From assembly GCF_003055625.1 (NCBI RefSeq), contig NZ_CP028811.1:682001-746000 (forward strand): a stretch of DNA of 64,000 bases. The letters run 5' to 3'. Numbering within the stretch: the first letter of the stretch is position 1; every line of letters starts with the position of its first letter. The notes below the pieces were generated by a model. That model worked only from the letters and a program-made list of their open reading frames with translations. It made no database searches and had not been told where the DNA came from. Source of the DNA: Flavobacterium magnum. Its GTDB lineage: Bacteria > Bacteroidota > Bacteroidia > Flavobacteriales > Flavobacteriaceae. Positions 1 through 8,583 of this stretch are shown one piece after another. The position numbers and the translations under genes were made by a program.

Positions 1-30
1 ATCTTTTCCCTGCTAAAGAAGCAGTAAAAA

Positions 31-53
31 GGATAACCGCTGCGATCGGGGCT
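31..53. repeat. Dispersed intergenic repeat, family 1, copy A
   Basis: The stretch contains GGATAACCGCTGCGATCGGGGCT. The core GCTGCGATCGGGGCT recurs at 25020-25041 and, inverted, at 15433-15454, each time between genes. It lies just downstream of nrdB. From memory, GC-rich repeats of this type are scattered through Flavobacterium genomes; their function is not established. Confidence 0.6.
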
Positions 54-113
54 GCAAATCCTACTCGCCGGACAAGTCCGGAGATGATGAACGTAAATTA
101 CGGGCGTGAAAAT

Positions 114-1103
114 CTAAAAATCGGCGTCGAAACTAATCTTTTGTGCGTCGGTATCGTTTCCGTTGCCGCTGTTCAGCACACCGGCTTTCTGGTATTCCGA
201 TACTTTTTTCTCAAAGAAATTCGTTTTCCCCTGCAATGAAATCATGTCCATGAAATCAAACGGGTTTGAGGTATTGTATTCGCGGTTGCAGCCCAATTCC
301 ACCAACAGGCGGTCGGTCACAAACTCGAGATATTGTGTCATTAAATTGGCATTCATCCCAATCAGGCTGACCGGCAGCGACTCTGTAATGAATTCGCGTT
401 CGATATCCAGCGCTTCCACGATAATTTCCCGGATGCGTTTTTTCGGCACTTTATGGATCAGGTGGTGGTTGTGCAGGTGCACGGCAAAATCGCAATGCAC
501 ACCTTCATCCCTCGAAATCAATTCGTTGGAAAAGGTCAGCCCCGGCATCAGTCCGCGTTTCTTGAGCCAGTAAATGGAGCAGAACGCGCCCGAGAAAAAG
601 ATTCCTTCCACCGCAGCGAATGCAATCAGCCTTTCCGCAAACGAATCGGAAGCAATCCATCTTAAAGCCCATTCCGCCTTTTTCCTGATGGCCGGAAACA
701 CTTCCAGCGCATTGAAAAGCTGGTCTTTTTCAAACTCATCCTTTACGTAAGTATCGATCAAAAGCGAATAGGTTTCACTGTGGATGTTTTCCATCATGAT
801 CTGGAAACCGTAAAAGAATTTGGCTTCCGCGTACTGTACCTCATTTACGAAATTCTCGGCGAGGTTCTCGTTTACGATACCGTCTGAGGCAGCGAAAAAT
901 GCCAGTATGTGTTTGATGAAATATTTCTCGTCCTCGTTAAGCTTGTTGTTCCAGTCATTCAAGTCCTGCGACAGGTCGATTTCCTCAGCAGTCCAGAAAC
1001 TCGCTTCCATTTTCTTATACCACTCCCAAATGTCGTGGTGCTTGATCGGGAAGATTACAAATCGGTTTTTATTCTCCTGTAAAATGGGTTCCTGCGTCGA
1101 CAT
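114..1103 (-). CDS. nrdB: Ribonucleoside-diphosphate reductase beta subunit (class I)
   Basis: This 329-residue protein is the small (R2) subunit of class I ribonucleotide reductase, which supplies the radical used to make deoxyribonucleotides. The metal and radical site is readable: Glu105-x-x-His108 followed by Tyr112 in ENIHSETY matches the E-x-x-H-x-x-x-Y arrangement around the radical tyrosine of class Ia enzymes. A second ligand helix, [15 protein letters not shown], lies near residue 200. The C-terminus SFDADF is an acidic tail of the kind that docks to the large subunit. Length is normal for the family. No nrdA is visible; it would have to lie beyond the left edge. A perfect DnaA box lies 103 bases upstream. 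Confidence 0.95.
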   Translation of the reverse strand: MSTQEPILQENKNRFVIFPIKHHDIWEWYKKMEASFWTAEEIDLSQDLNDWNNKLNEDEKYFIKHILAFFAASDGIVNENLAENFVNEVQYAEAKFFYGFQIMMENIHSETYSLLIDTYVKDEFEKDQLFNALEVFPAIRKKAEWALRWIASDSFAERLIAFAAVEGIFFSGAFCSIYWLKKRGLMPGLTFSNELISRDEGVHCDFAVHLHNHHLIHKVPKKRIREIIVEALDIEREFITESLPVSLIGMNANLMTQYLEFVTDRLLVELGCNREYNTSNPFDFMDMISLQGKTNFFEKKVSEYQKAGVLNSGNGNDTDAQKISFDADF

Positions 1104-1205
1104 GCTTTTTTGGGTTTCTTACGGTTTTAAGGGATTTTTTTGCTCGTTCTGAGTGATACAAAGATTGGCATTTCAGACGGTTTATAAAAGCCAAAAAAAG
1201 CCTAC

Positions 1206-1214
1206 TTATCCACA
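1206..1214 (+). promoter_or_regulatory. DnaA-box-like site upstream of nrdB
   Basis: TTATCCACA is a perfect match to the DnaA box TTATNCACA. It is the only one I noticed here, in the 275-base gap between the DUF3109 gene and nrdB. DnaA control of nrd genes is known in E. coli; applying it here is inference from one site. Confidence 0.4.
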
Positions 1215-1266
1215 ATAAGGCGGAGTTTTTAACAAAGCGCAAAGTGGTGTGAAAGTTTTTTCTTAT

Positions 1267-1299
1267 TTTATAAGTAATTGTTTTTCAATTATTTATAAA
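1267..1299. terminator. AT-rich hairpin downstream of the DUF3109 gene
   Basis: A 14-base inverted repeat with one mismatch (TTTATAAGTAATTG, five T loop, CAATTATTTATAAA) lies downstream of the DUF3109 stop. It could terminate that transcript, but the stem is almost all A/T, so the call is weak. The rest of 1104-1378 shows no gene, only the DnaA box and the nrdB promoter region. Confidence 0.35.
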
Positions 1300-1378
1300 A
1301 TTGATTTGATGCTGAAGTGCCGTAAAATAAAGGAATCTGAGGGCAGTACATTTTGAGGAAGCCGTCGCCGGACGGGAA

Positions 1379-1945
1379 TTACTTTTTAAGTTCCGAAGCG
1401 ACCTTTTCAAGCTCGGCATACCAGTCTTCCCCAAATCTTCGGATCAGCGCTTCTTTTACGAATTTATACACCGGGACTTCGAGTTCGGCGCCAAGGGCAC
1501 AGGCCGGATCACAGATGTCCCAGCGGTCGTAATTAACTGCAGCAAACTCTGTAAAATCCTTTACGCGGATCGGATACAAATGACAGGAAACCGGTTTCTT
1601 CCAATCCACCACGCCCTGGTTGTAGGCCTGTTCAATCCCGCAAAGCGCGGTTTTCCCATCGAAAATCACATACGCGCAATCCTTGTTGTCAATCAGCGGG
1701 GTTTCGAGATCGTTATCTGTACCCACAATCCAGGTGCCCTGCGCTTCAATAGCCGCTATGCCTTCCTTACGCAGGAATGGCCTGACCTTCGGATAAATAC
1801 GTTCCAGAATTTTGGTCTCCTCTTCAATTAAGGGTGCGCCGGCATCGCCATCGACACAGCAGCCGCCATGGCAGGCGGACAGGTTGCAGACGAATTCATT
1901 CTGCAGGATCTCTTCCGAAACGATCGTTTTCCCTAATTGAAACAT
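1379..1945 (-). CDS. DUF3109 family Cys-rich protein
   Basis: This 188-residue protein belongs to the DUF3109 family, common in Bacteroidota and of unknown function. The N-terminal third carries the cysteine cluster CNLSACHGGCCVDGDAG, and more cysteines occur in NKDCAYVIF, TALCGIEQAY, SCHLYPIR and ICDPACALG. This resembles proteins that bind a metal or iron-sulfur cluster (YkgJ-type zinc/iron chelating folds). I chose the ATG at 1945 over one five codons upstream because a perfect -7 element (1950-1957) sits between them. That would make the transcript nearly leaderless. It is transcribed alone, in the same direction as nrdB. Confidence 0.8.
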   Translation of the reverse strand: MFQLGKTIVSEEILQNEFVCNLSACHGGCCVDGDAGAPLIEEETKILERIYPKVRPFLRKEGIAAIEAQGTWIVGTDNDLETPLIDNKDCAYVIFDGKTALCGIEQAYNQGVVDWKKPVSCHLYPIRVKDFTEFAAVNYDRWDICDPACALGAELEVPVYKFVKEALIRRFGEDWYAELEKVASELKK

Positions 1946-1949
1946 GCGG

Positions 1950-1957
1950 CAAATATA
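1950..1957 (-). promoter_or_regulatory. Promoter -7 box (TATATTTG) of the DUF3109 gene
   Basis: TATATTTG on the minus strand matches the Bacteroidota -7 consensus TAnnTTTG exactly. It ends four bases before the chosen ATG, so transcription would begin at or next to the start codon. Confidence 0.6.
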
Positions 1958-2039
1958 CAACTCGGATTTTGATTTGAGCCCACGAATTGCACCCGGATAA
2001 TATTAACGCAATTTTAGCGTGACCAGGCTATAAAAGCGG

Positions 2040-2047
2040 TAATTTTG
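2040..2047 (+). promoter_or_regulatory. Promoter -7 box (TAATTTTG) of the MarC gene
   Basis: TAATTTTG matches TAnnTTTG. It overlaps the most upstream possible ATG region (2049) and therefore favours the start at 2069. Confidence 0.6.
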
Positions 2048-2068
2048 CATGGCATTCAAAAACACGTT

Positions 2069-2644
2069 ATGAACTTCGATATCAGGCAGGTTATTACCGT
2101 CACGATGGTGCTTTTTGCGGTGATCGACATTGTCGGGTCTATTCCGATTATCGTCGACCTGAGGCGGAAACACGGCCACATAGAATCTGAAAAAGCATCA
2201 CTGGTCGCCGCGATTATCATGGTCGTATTTTTATTTGCAGGCGAAGAACTGCTGAACCTGATTGGGATTGATGTAAATTCATTTGCCGTCGCAGGTGCGT
2301 TTGTATTGTTTTTCCTCGCTTTGGAAATGATCCTGGGCATCCGCATTTACAGGGATGAAGAGTCGAATTCGGCTTCCATCGTACCCATAGCTTTTCCGCT
2401 CATTGCGGGTGCGGGCACGATGACTACGCTGTTGTCGCTGCGCGCGCAGTTTTACGCCATCAATATCATTACCGCTATAGTGCTCAATATCATATTGGTC
2501 TACTTTGTGCTCCGATCATCAGGCAAAATAGAAAAAATACTGGGCAAAAACGGGCTTGGGGTAATCCGTAAAGCCTTTGGCGTTGTGCTACTTGCGATTG
2601 CTGTTAAATTATTTGCGTCTAATGTTAAAGCCTTGTTCGTTTGA
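2069..2644 (+). CDS. MarC family integral membrane protein
   Basis: This 191-residue protein of the MarC family has about six hydrophobic helices. The family signature is seen as IPIAFPLIAGAGTMTTLLSL near residue 110. MarC proteins were once linked to multidrug resistance, but their function is not settled. The start is set at 2069 because the -7 element lies at 2040-2047 and an upstream ATG at 2049 would fall at or before the transcript start. It is followed, after 39 bases, by a small membrane protein in the same direction. Confidence 0.85.
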   Translation: MNFDIRQVITVTMVLFAVIDIVGSIPIIVDLRRKHGHIESEKASLVAAIIMVVFLFAGEELLNLIGIDVNSFAVAGAFVLFFLALEMILGIRIYRDEESNSASIVPIAFPLIAGAGTMTTLLSLRAQFYAINIITAIVLNIILVYFVLRSSGKIEKILGKNGLGVIRKAFGVVLLAIAVKLFASNVKALFV

Positions 2645-2683
2645 CCGGTTTTTTATTACTTTCGGTAAAAATTTTATAATAAG

Positions 2684-2884
2684 ATGAAGATTTTCACAAC
2701 TATATTAATTTTTTTCGCATTGGCATTGATTGTGTTCAATATTACCCAATTGAATTTCAAGAACTTGCTTGTCGGCGACAGCCTCGTCGCCCTGATTGGG
2801 ATCGTCGCCTCTTTTTGCGCCGTTTTCATTTTGATTATCTTCAGGATGTCAAAAGCGATAGAGCACAAGACCAAAAACCAATAA
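2684..2884 (+). CDS. Small two-helix membrane protein
   Basis: This 66-residue protein is not recognised. It has two hydrophobic segments (about residues 3-20 and 34-53) separated by a short loop, and a basic C-terminal end (MSKAIEHKTKNQ). Its stop codon is three bases before the ATG of the following FAD-type oxidoreductase, so the two are probably co-transcribed and perhaps translationally coupled. A TActTTCG element around 2656 may be its promoter. Confidence 0.65.
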   Translation: MKIFTTILIFFALALIVFNITQLNFKNLLVGDSLVALIGIVASFCAVFILIIFRMSKAIEHKTKNQ

Positions 2885-2887
2885 TTG

Positions 2888-3496
2888 ATGTTTGATGTTT
2901 TGATTTTTGGCGGAGGCGTTTCCGGTGTTTCGTGTGCCCTGGTGTTGGGTTCCGCTGTAAACAAACCCTATGCTTCAAACCGGAAGATAGGTATTTTCAC
3001 ACACCAGAAAACCTCGAACCTGCAGGAAGCACTTTTCAACAATGCTTATGGTATCGCACCCGGGACGACCGGCGCCGATCTACTGTCACAAAGCACTGCT
3101 CAGCTGGCTGACAGATATCCGCATGTAGTGCAGCTAGCGAATGAAAAGGTCATTAAAGTTGCAGGTGCGTCTCCTGAATTTACCGTAACCACCAATAAAG
3201 GCGTATACAAAGCCGGTTGCATTGTGGTAGCCATCGGATGGACCAACACATTTGCGATCGACGGCTTAATGGAATATGTAGTACCCCATAAAAAAGCCAT
3301 TCCCGAAAAAAACCGAATTCAGTTGCGGAATACGGATCACAAAGTTGCTGAAGGCATTTATGTCGCGGGAACGCTTGCCGGATGGAGAAGCCAGCTTGCC
3401 ATTGCGGCGGGAAGCGGCGCGGCGGTCGCTACTGACATCCTTACGGTTTGGAACGACGGCAACCAGAGCCAGTCGCACGATAGCATCAGGAAGTAG
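2888..3496 (+). CDS. Short FAD-dependent oxidoreductase, thioredoxin-reductase-like
   Basis: This 202-residue protein begins with a dinucleotide-binding fold, FDVLIFGGGVSGVS, typical of FAD-dependent pyridine nucleotide-disulfide oxidoreductases. It ends with an FAD-proximal segment, EGIYVAGTLAGWRSQLAIAAGSGAAVA, as in thioredoxin reductase. It is about 100 residues shorter than thioredoxin reductase. The NADPH-binding insert and the CxxC redox pair are missing, so it may use another electron donor. Its 3' end overlaps the convergent S41 protease by 11 bases. It starts at the ATG at 2888, right after the stop of the small membrane protein. Confidence 0.7.
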   Translation: MFDVLIFGGGVSGVSCALVLGSAVNKPYASNRKIGIFTHQKTSNLQEALFNNAYGIAPGTTGADLLSQSTAQLADRYPHVVQLANEKVIKVAGASPEFTVTTNKGVYKAGCIVVAIGWTNTFAIDGLMEYVVPHKKAIPEKNRIQLRNTDHKVAEGIYVAGTLAGWRSQLAIAAGSGAAVATDILTVWNDGNQSQSHDSIRK

Positions 3497-5069
3497 CCGG
3501 TTTATTGAGGATGGCGTTGATCATCGCATCGCGCGACAAGATGATTTCAAAATATTTCTTATCACCGAACAGTTGCTGTGCAAATTCAGCCAGTATGTAT
3601 CGTTTCACGAGTTCCTTTTCCTGATCCAGTTTCACGTTCAACCCGTTGGCCGAAAGGTATTTGGCGAAGGCCCCGTAAAATATATCTTTACTGTTCATGT
3701 AGGCTAAGAATGCGGGATAGTCCATTTGCGTGAACAGCCGCCTTCCCTGCTCCAGTTGCTCAAATACGAAAAAGCCCGTGATGCCGGACTCCAGCATGTA
3801 GCCCAGCCGCTCGTCGCCGTGCACGGTCTCGAGCGGGACGAAGATATCCGGCACGATGCCGCCTCCGCCGTAGACGATTTTGCCTTTCGGGGTGCGGAAT
3901 TTCAGCGTATCGGCAATTTTGATGCTGTCCTTCTTGTACAATTCCCCGCTTTCAAAACGGTGGCCGAAATCCTTATAATAGGCCTCCTTGCCATGCTCAT
4001 ATGATTTTTGTATCGAACGACCCGTTGGGGTGTAATATCTCGCTACGGTAAGCCGCACCGCAGATCCATCTTCAAAATTCATCTCGCGCTGCACCAGTCC
4101 TTTCCCGAACGAGCGCCTTCCCACAATCGTACCGCGGTCATTGTCCTGGATCGCCCCGGCAAAAATCTCACTTGCTGAGGCGGCATTCTCATTGATCAGC
4201 ACATAGAGATTTCCATTTTCGAAATCACCGCGCGTCGACGCGTATGTTTTTTCAATCTTGCCCTTCTTGCTCTTTGTAAAGACAATCATGCGTCCTTTGG
4301 GCAGGAACTCATCGGCAATTTCGACGGCCTTTTCAAGATACCCGCCGCCATTGTCCCGCACGTCCACAATCAGTGTTTTTGCGCCAAGGCGTTTGAGCTC
4401 AAGCAGTCCTTTATGGAATTCATCATAAGTGGTTTCCGCAAAGCGGTTGATTTTGATGTAACCGGCGGTTTTATTGATCATTAACGCCACATCAACGCTT
4501 TTGATCGGCACCACATCGCGCTTGACGGTCACATCAAATCGCTTGTTCTCGCTTTTACGCAAAATGGTCAGTTTCACTTCTGAATCCACCTCGCCCTTAA
4601 GCCTCGCGTACAAATCCTCGGTGGTAAATTTCCGCCCGAAAAGCTTTTCCTTATTGGCATATAAAATCCTGTCGCCGGCGATAATCCCGGCCTTGTCGCA
4701 TGGTCCGCCGGGCATCGGCCTGATCACCGACACGGTGTCGTTATACATGTAAAAGTTAACCCCAATCCCGACAAAATCGCCTTTCATACTTTGCGAAACA
4801 TCCTCCATCTCGTTTTTCGCGATGTAGACCGAATGTGGGTCCAGTTTGTCAAGGATGTTATTGACAGTGAGGTCGACGATCGAATCGGTATTGACGTCGT
4901 CAACGTATTCGCTGTCAATAAAATCAATCAGTTTGTTAAGCTTGTTCTTGTGTGTATTTGATGACAGGATTTCACGATCGACGGGGATGTTGAGCAGGGT
5001 GCCCAATGCCATCCCGAGCGCCAGGGTAGTGAACACGAGGATTGGTAAATAATGCCTGTCTTTTTTCAT
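3486..5069 (-). CDS. S41 family C-terminal processing protease
   Basis: This 527-residue tail-specific protease is anchored by an N-terminal helix (about residues 8-24), placing the rest in the periplasm. A PDZ domain spans roughly residues 85-180, seen in GPCDKAGIIAGDRILYAN. The S41 core contains RDNGGG near 238 and the nucleophile region NENAASASEIF (Ser298/Ser300). The general-base lysine is probably Lys323 in GRRSFGKGLVQ. Enzymes of this type trim C-termini of envelope proteins. Its ATG overlaps the TGA of the upstream dCMP deaminase by four bases (ATGA), so the two are an operon. Confidence 0.9.
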   Translation of the reverse strand: MKKDRHYLPILVFTTLALGMALGTLLNIPVDREILSSNTHKNKLNKLIDFIDSEYVDDVNTDSIVDLTVNNILDKLDPHSVYIAKNEMEDVSQSMKGDFVGIGVNFYMYNDTVSVIRPMPGGPCDKAGIIAGDRILYANKEKLFGRKFTTEDLYARLKGEVDSEVKLTILRKSENKRFDVTVKRDVVPIKSVDVALMINKTAGYIKINRFAETTYDEFHKGLLELKRLGAKTLIVDVRDNGGGYLEKAVEIADEFLPKGRMIVFTKSKKGKIEKTYASTRGDFENGNLYVLINENAASASEIFAGAIQDNDRGTIVGRRSFGKGLVQREMNFEDGSAVRLTVARYYTPTGRSIQKSYEHGKEAYYKDFGHRFESGELYKKDSIKIADTLKFRTPKGKIVYGGGGIVPDIFVPLETVHGDERLGYMLESGITGFFVFEQLEQGRRLFTQMDYPAFLAYMNSKDIFYGAFAKYLSANGLNVKLDQEKELVKRYILAEFAQQLFGDKKYFEIILSRDAMINAILNKPATS

Positions 5070-5494
5070 GATTCTGATGCAATATGGACCACTTCGACCC
5101 CGGCTTTGGTCAGGAAATCGATGCCCGATTCATCCCGGTAACCGCTGCTGTACACGACGCGTTTGATGCCTGACTGGTGGATAAGCTTACTGCATTCCCT
5201 GCACGGCGAGAGCGTGATGTACAACGTAGCGCCTTCGCAGGACTGTGTGGACCGCGCGACTTTCAGGATGGCATTGGCTTCCGCATGAAGGACGTACCAT
5301 TGGGTGAGTCCGGTGTCATCCTCGCAGCAATTATCGAAACCGCTGGGCGTGCCGTTGTATCCGTCCGAGATGATCATCCGGTCTTTCACGATAATGGCGC
5401 CCACCTGTTTGCGCCTGCAATACGACAATTGACCCCATTCCTTTGCAATGCGCAGGTAGGCTTTGTCATACTTGTTGCGTTTCTCAATGCTCAT
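5066..5494 (-). CDS. dCMP/cytidine deaminase family protein (ComEB-like)
   Basis: This 142-residue zinc-dependent deaminase carries both signatures: HAEANAI (zinc-binding His and catalytic Glu) and PCREC (two zinc-binding Cys). Size and sequence fit the deoxycytidylate deaminase/ComEB group, which converts dCMP to dUMP for thymidylate synthesis. The ATG at 5494 is preferred over 5524 because MSIEKRNKYDKAYL is the usual beginning in this family. Its stop overlaps the start of the S41 protease by four bases. Confidence 0.88.
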   Translation of the reverse strand: MSIEKRNKYDKAYLRIAKEWGQLSYCRRKQVGAIIVKDRMIISDGYNGTPSGFDNCCEDDTGLTQWYVLHAEANAILKVARSTQSCEGATLYITLSPCRECSKLIHQSGIKRVVYSSGYRDESGIDFLTKAGVEVVHIASES

Positions 5495-5563
5495 AATGTA
5501 AAAGTAGGGATAATTTTTGGCCAAAGTAAATGATTTTATCTGATGTAAAGGCTTTACGCGATA

Positions 5564-6160
5564 CTATTTGTGCCAAAGCCAATGGTCCACAATCATCGGA
5601 AGGACGACGCCGGTTACAAACGACGCCATGACCAGTGTCCAGTCGCGTTTGGAAAACCGGAAAAACGTCTGGATGACATACGATATGATCAGGACGATCA
5701 GGACGACAATGATCTGCGCTGATTCGATGCCGAGAGCGAACTCAAGCGACGGCAACAGTTTATCTGAAGCCGATCCGGGCAGCAACTGCCTGAAATATCC
5801 GGCAAAACCAAGTCCGTGGATGATACCGAAAAAAAGTGTGACAAAGCCCACGATGCTGATGCTTTCGGTTTTAGAGGATTTCCCGGCAGTAAAAAGGTGA
5901 AACAGCGCGGTGATTAAAATTGTAATGGGTATCAGGAACTCGACCAGTCCGGGATTCACGGTGACCATACCATACACGGAAAGGATCAGTGACAGGGTGT
6001 GGCCTACAGTAAAAAAGCTGACCAGGATCAGCACGCGCTTCCAGTCCTTGAAAGCATAAGGTACCACGAGCGCAATCAGGAACAGGACATGGTCGTAGGC
6101 ATTGATGTCGAGCACATGCCGCAATCCGATTTGAAAATAACTCCAGAATTCAGACATCAT
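5564..6160 (-). CDS. HupE/UreJ-like membrane protein
   Basis: This 198-residue polytopic membrane protein has about six helices. It carries the HupE/UreJ_2 features GLRHVLDINAYDHVLFL at the N-terminus and FFGIIHGLGFAGYF mid-protein. Relatives are proposed nickel or cobalt permeases attached to hydrogenase or urease loci, but many Bacteroidota copies, like this one, stand alone. Two ATGs lie at 6160 and 6157; the one at 6184 starts eight residues earlier and is less typical. The substrate cannot be read from the sequence. Confidence 0.75.
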   Translation of the reverse strand: MMSEFWSYFQIGLRHVLDINAYDHVLFLIALVVPYAFKDWKRVLILVSFFTVGHTLSLILSVYGMVTVNPGLVEFLIPITILITALFHLFTAGKSSKTESISIVGFVTLFFGIIHGLGFAGYFRQLLPGSASDKLLPSLEFALGIESAQIIVVLIVLIISYVIQTFFRFSKRDWTLVMASFVTGVVLPMIVDHWLWHK

Positions 6161-6284
6161 ACGGGTAACATTTAGGGTTCCCAAACATACAATTATTTTT
6201 CAAAAGGAGTGATTTTTGTCAAAACCGATTCGGAAAGCGCCTCAAAATCTTTGCAATTCCCATCAATTAAAATTGAAATACTTT

Positions 6285-6292
6285 TATATTTG
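6285..6292 (+). promoter_or_regulatory. Promoter -7 box (TATATTTG) of the TerB-like gene
   Basis: TATATTTG is an exact TAnnTTTG match, 26 bases upstream of the ATG. No clear -33 TTG at the usual spacing is visible. Confidence 0.6.
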
Positions 6293-6318
6293 CAGGACAA
6301 ACTAAACCAAAGAAAATT

Positions 6319-6750
6319 ATGTCATTTTCAGATTTATTCGACAGCGAATTCAAAACCAGGAACAAGGGTCATTTCTCAGCCATAGTGCGCGTGGCGTTAG
6401 CCGACGGCGTGCTGGTTCCGGAAGAAAAATCATTTTTGGACAAGCTTGCAGGAAAACTTGACATTTCCGCCGATGAATATGAGGAAATCCTGGAGAATCC
6501 GCTGAAATACCCTATCAACCCGCCATACCTGTACGTACAAAGGCTCGAGCGTCTTTACGACCTGTCACGCATGGTCCATGTGGACCACCACCTGGGTGAC
6601 AAACAGGATATATTACTGAAGAAATTTGCCCTGGCGCTGGGTTTTACACCGGGCAACGTGAACCATATCGTCAATAAGGCGATGTCGCTTGTGGATAAAA
6701 AAGTGGATTCGGAAACATTCATCTACGAGATGCAGCACATGAACAAATAG
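6319..6750 (+). CDS. TerB-like helical protein
   Basis: This 143-residue soluble protein has the pattern of TerB/tellurite-resistance-like domains: VRVALADGVLVPEEKSFLDKLAGKL followed by a second helical repeat with HHLGDKQDILLKKFALALGF. No signal peptide or membrane segment is present. TerB-like domains occur as lone proteins in many Bacteroidota and are thought to bind metal, but the role is unknown. It is transcribed alone from the promoter at 6285 and ends at a strong terminator. Confidence 0.7.
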   Translation: MSFSDLFDSEFKTRNKGHFSAIVRVALADGVLVPEEKSFLDKLAGKLDISADEYEEILENPLKYPINPPYLYVQRLERLYDLSRMVHVDHHLGDKQDILLKKFALALGFTPGNVNHIVNKAMSLVDKKVDSETFIYEMQHMNK

Positions 6751-6773
6751 TTCCGGTTCAAAACGGACAAATC

Positions 6774-6804
6774 AAAAAAGCTTCCTGATCGGGAAGCTTT
6801 TTTT
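6774..6804. terminator. Bidirectional terminator between the TerB-like gene and fbp
   Basis: AAGCTTCC, a six-base loop and GGAAGCTT, with A tracts on the left and T tracts on the right, form a hairpin usable by both convergent genes. Confidence 0.85.
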
Positions 6805-6844
6805 ATATTCTGTAGTCAATGCCGTGGTCCGGAACCGTCTGGCC

Positions 6845-7852
6845 TCAGCGACTGTTCCTCATAAATTCCTCCGCCTTTTCGACCATATTATAGCTTCCGC
6901 AGAAAAACGGCACGCGCTGGTGCAGTTCCGTAGGCTGGATTTCCATGATCCGCCCGAAGCCATCCGAAGCTTTTCCACCGGCCTGTTCGGTAATAAACGC
7001 CATCGGATTGCATTCGTACAACAAACGCAGCTTGCCTTTCGGCGCTTTAGAACTTGTCGGGTAGATGTATATTCCCCCTTTAATCATGTTGCGGTGGATG
7101 TCAGAAACGAGGCTGCCGATGTAACGTGACGTATACGGACGGTCGCCTTCCTCAAGCTGGCAATATTTGATGTAGTCTTTCACGCCCTGCGGAAAATGGA
7201 CGTAGTTCCCTTCATTGATGGAATAAATCTTGCCGTCCTTTGCAAATTGCATGTTGGGGTGTGAGAGGTAAAACGTCCCGATGGCCGGGTTCAGCGTAAA
7301 ACCGTTGACACCGTGTCCCGTCGTATACACAAGCATCGTCGACGTGCCATAAATCACGTAACCTGCCGCCACCTGCGCGGTTCCCGGCTGCAGGAAATCC
7401 TCGAGTGTCACCGGCGTACCGATGGGGGTGATCCGTCGGAATACCGAAAAAATGGTTCCCACAGGAACGTTCACGTCGATATTGGAAGAACCATCCAGCG
7501 GGTCCATCAGGACCACATATTTGTTGTTGTGCCCTTCGTCCAATCCCTGCACGGTGATAAAGTCGTCATTCTCCTCAGACGCGATGCCGCATACGATCTC
7601 GCGGTTAATCAGCGTCTGGATGAAAACCTCGTTGGCATACACATCGAGCTTCTGCTGGTCCTCGCCCTGCACATTCTGCTCGCCCGCCGCGCCGATAATG
7701 TCGACCAGTCCGGCTTTGTTCACCTTGTAATTGACAACCTTTGCCGCGAGGCGGATCGAATTGATGATTTTGGACAGCTCGCCTGTCGAGTAGTTGTGGT
7801 CCTTCTGTTTCTCAATGATGAATTCCCCTAAGGTCCTGTTGCGTTCTTCCAT
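6845..7852 (-). CDS. fbp: Fructose-1,6-bisphosphatase, class I
   Basis: This 335-residue enzyme hydrolyses fructose 1,6-bisphosphate in gluconeogenesis. The metal and phosphate site [10 protein letters not shown] is present near residue 117, along with [14 protein letters not shown] and the substrate-side stretch [16 protein letters not shown]. The open frame runs 117 codons further upstream, but the family begins at [11 protein letters not shown], so the ATG at 7852 is chosen. A perfect -7 box 27 bases upstream supports this. It is divergent from the acetyltransferase gene. Confidence 0.95.
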   Translation of the reverse strand: MEERNRTLGEFIIEKQKDHNYSTGELSKIINSIRLAAKVVNYKVNKAGLVDIIGAAGEQNVQGEDQQKLDVYANEVFIQTLINREIVCGIASEENDDFITVQGLDEGHNNKYVVLMDPLDGSSNIDVNVPVGTIFSVFRRITPIGTPVTLEDFLQPGTAQVAAGYVIYGTSTMLVYTTGHGVNGFTLNPAIGTFYLSHPNMQFAKDGKIYSINEGNYVHFPQGVKDYIKYCQLEEGDRPYTSRYIGSLVSDIHRNMIKGGIYIYPTSSKAPKGKLRLLYECNPMAFITEQAGGKASDGFGRIMEIQPTELHQRVPFFCGSYNMVEKAEEFMRNSR

Positions 7853-7879
7853 TACGAAATCGTTGTAGTTAGTTAGGCA

Positions 7880-7887
7880 CAAAAATA
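7880..7887 (-). promoter_or_regulatory. Promoter -7 box (TATTTTTG) of fbp
   Basis: TATTTTTG on the minus strand matches TAnnTTTG and lies 27 bases upstream of the fbp ATG. It excludes the longer open frame as the real start. Confidence 0.65.
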
Positions 7888-7940
7888 TCGGTTTTTTTGC
7901 GAAATTGTGGCTGTTTTTGAAAGATAGTTTTCGGGATTTG

Positions 7941-7948
7941 TATATTTG
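7941..7948 (+). promoter_or_regulatory. Probable promoter -7 box (TATATTTG) of the GNAT gene
   Basis: This is an exact TAnnTTTG match in the divergent region. It would give the acetyltransferase a leader of about 100 bases. Confidence 0.5.
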
Positions 7949-8053
7949 TCCCATAACACCAAAACCCACAGCCCATCGCAGCGTCTGCCCGGTTTTTATT
8001 TTATATCCGAAAACAAAAGATAACTGCCGGCGCGGAATAAATCCCCTGAAAAA

Positions 8054-8527
8054 ATGATCGTAAGGAAAGGCGAAAAAAAAGACATGCCGGCCGTCCTGGC
8101 ACTCATTACGGAACTCGCGGTTTTTGAAAAGGAACCTGAAGCGGTTGTCGTAACCGTTGAAGACCTGGAACGCGACGGTTTTTGTGAAAACCCGCTGTTC
8201 CATACATTTGTGGCTGAATCACGACAGGGCGAAATCGTGGGAATGGCACTGTATTATTACCGGTATTCCACCTGGAAAGGCCGCACAATCCATCTCGAAG
8301 ACCTGATCGTCACCGAAACCATGCGCGGCACCGGGATCGGGCTGAGGCTCTACCGCGAAATCATCGCACAGGGAAAACGCGATGGAGTGCGACGGATTGA
8401 GTGGAACGTACTGGACTGGAACACACAGGCCATAGTGTTTTACGAAAAGTCGGGCGCGCAGGTGCTGGCGGATTGGCGGGTAGTGCATATGGACGGGGCT
8501 GGAATAGACCGCTTTTTGGATCAATAA
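8054..8527 (+). CDS. GNAT family N-acetyltransferase
   Basis: This 157-residue protein has the GNAT fold. The acetyl-CoA binding motif R-G-T-G-I-G lies at residues 91-96, after a beta strand [12 protein letters not shown], and a C-terminal [14 protein letters not shown] helix-strand follows. The arrangement is closest to the diamine/thialysine acetyltransferase group (SAT2-like), though the acceptor cannot be fixed. It ends 56 bases before aspartate kinase and may be co-transcribed with it. Confidence 0.85.
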   Translation: MIVRKGEKKDMPAVLALITELAVFEKEPEAVVVTVEDLERDGFCENPLFHTFVAESRQGEIVGMALYYYRYSTWKGRTIHLEDLIVTETMRGTGIGLRLYREIIAQGKRDGVRRIEWNVLDWNTQAIVFYEKSGAQVLADWRVVHMDGAGIDRFLDQ

Positions 8528-8583
8528 TAAATCCCTACAAAGAAATACGTTTTCCGTGTTTCAGCGTGGTTAACATATACCTT

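Noticed and set aside
1206-1214. Replication origin suggested by a DnaA box
   Set aside because: Only one box was noticed, with no AT-rich unwinding cluster of boxes or dnaA/dnaN genes.
7853-8203. Long N-terminal extension of fructose-1,6-bisphosphatase
   Set aside because: The extension crosses the promoter and the divergent gene and has no family similarity.
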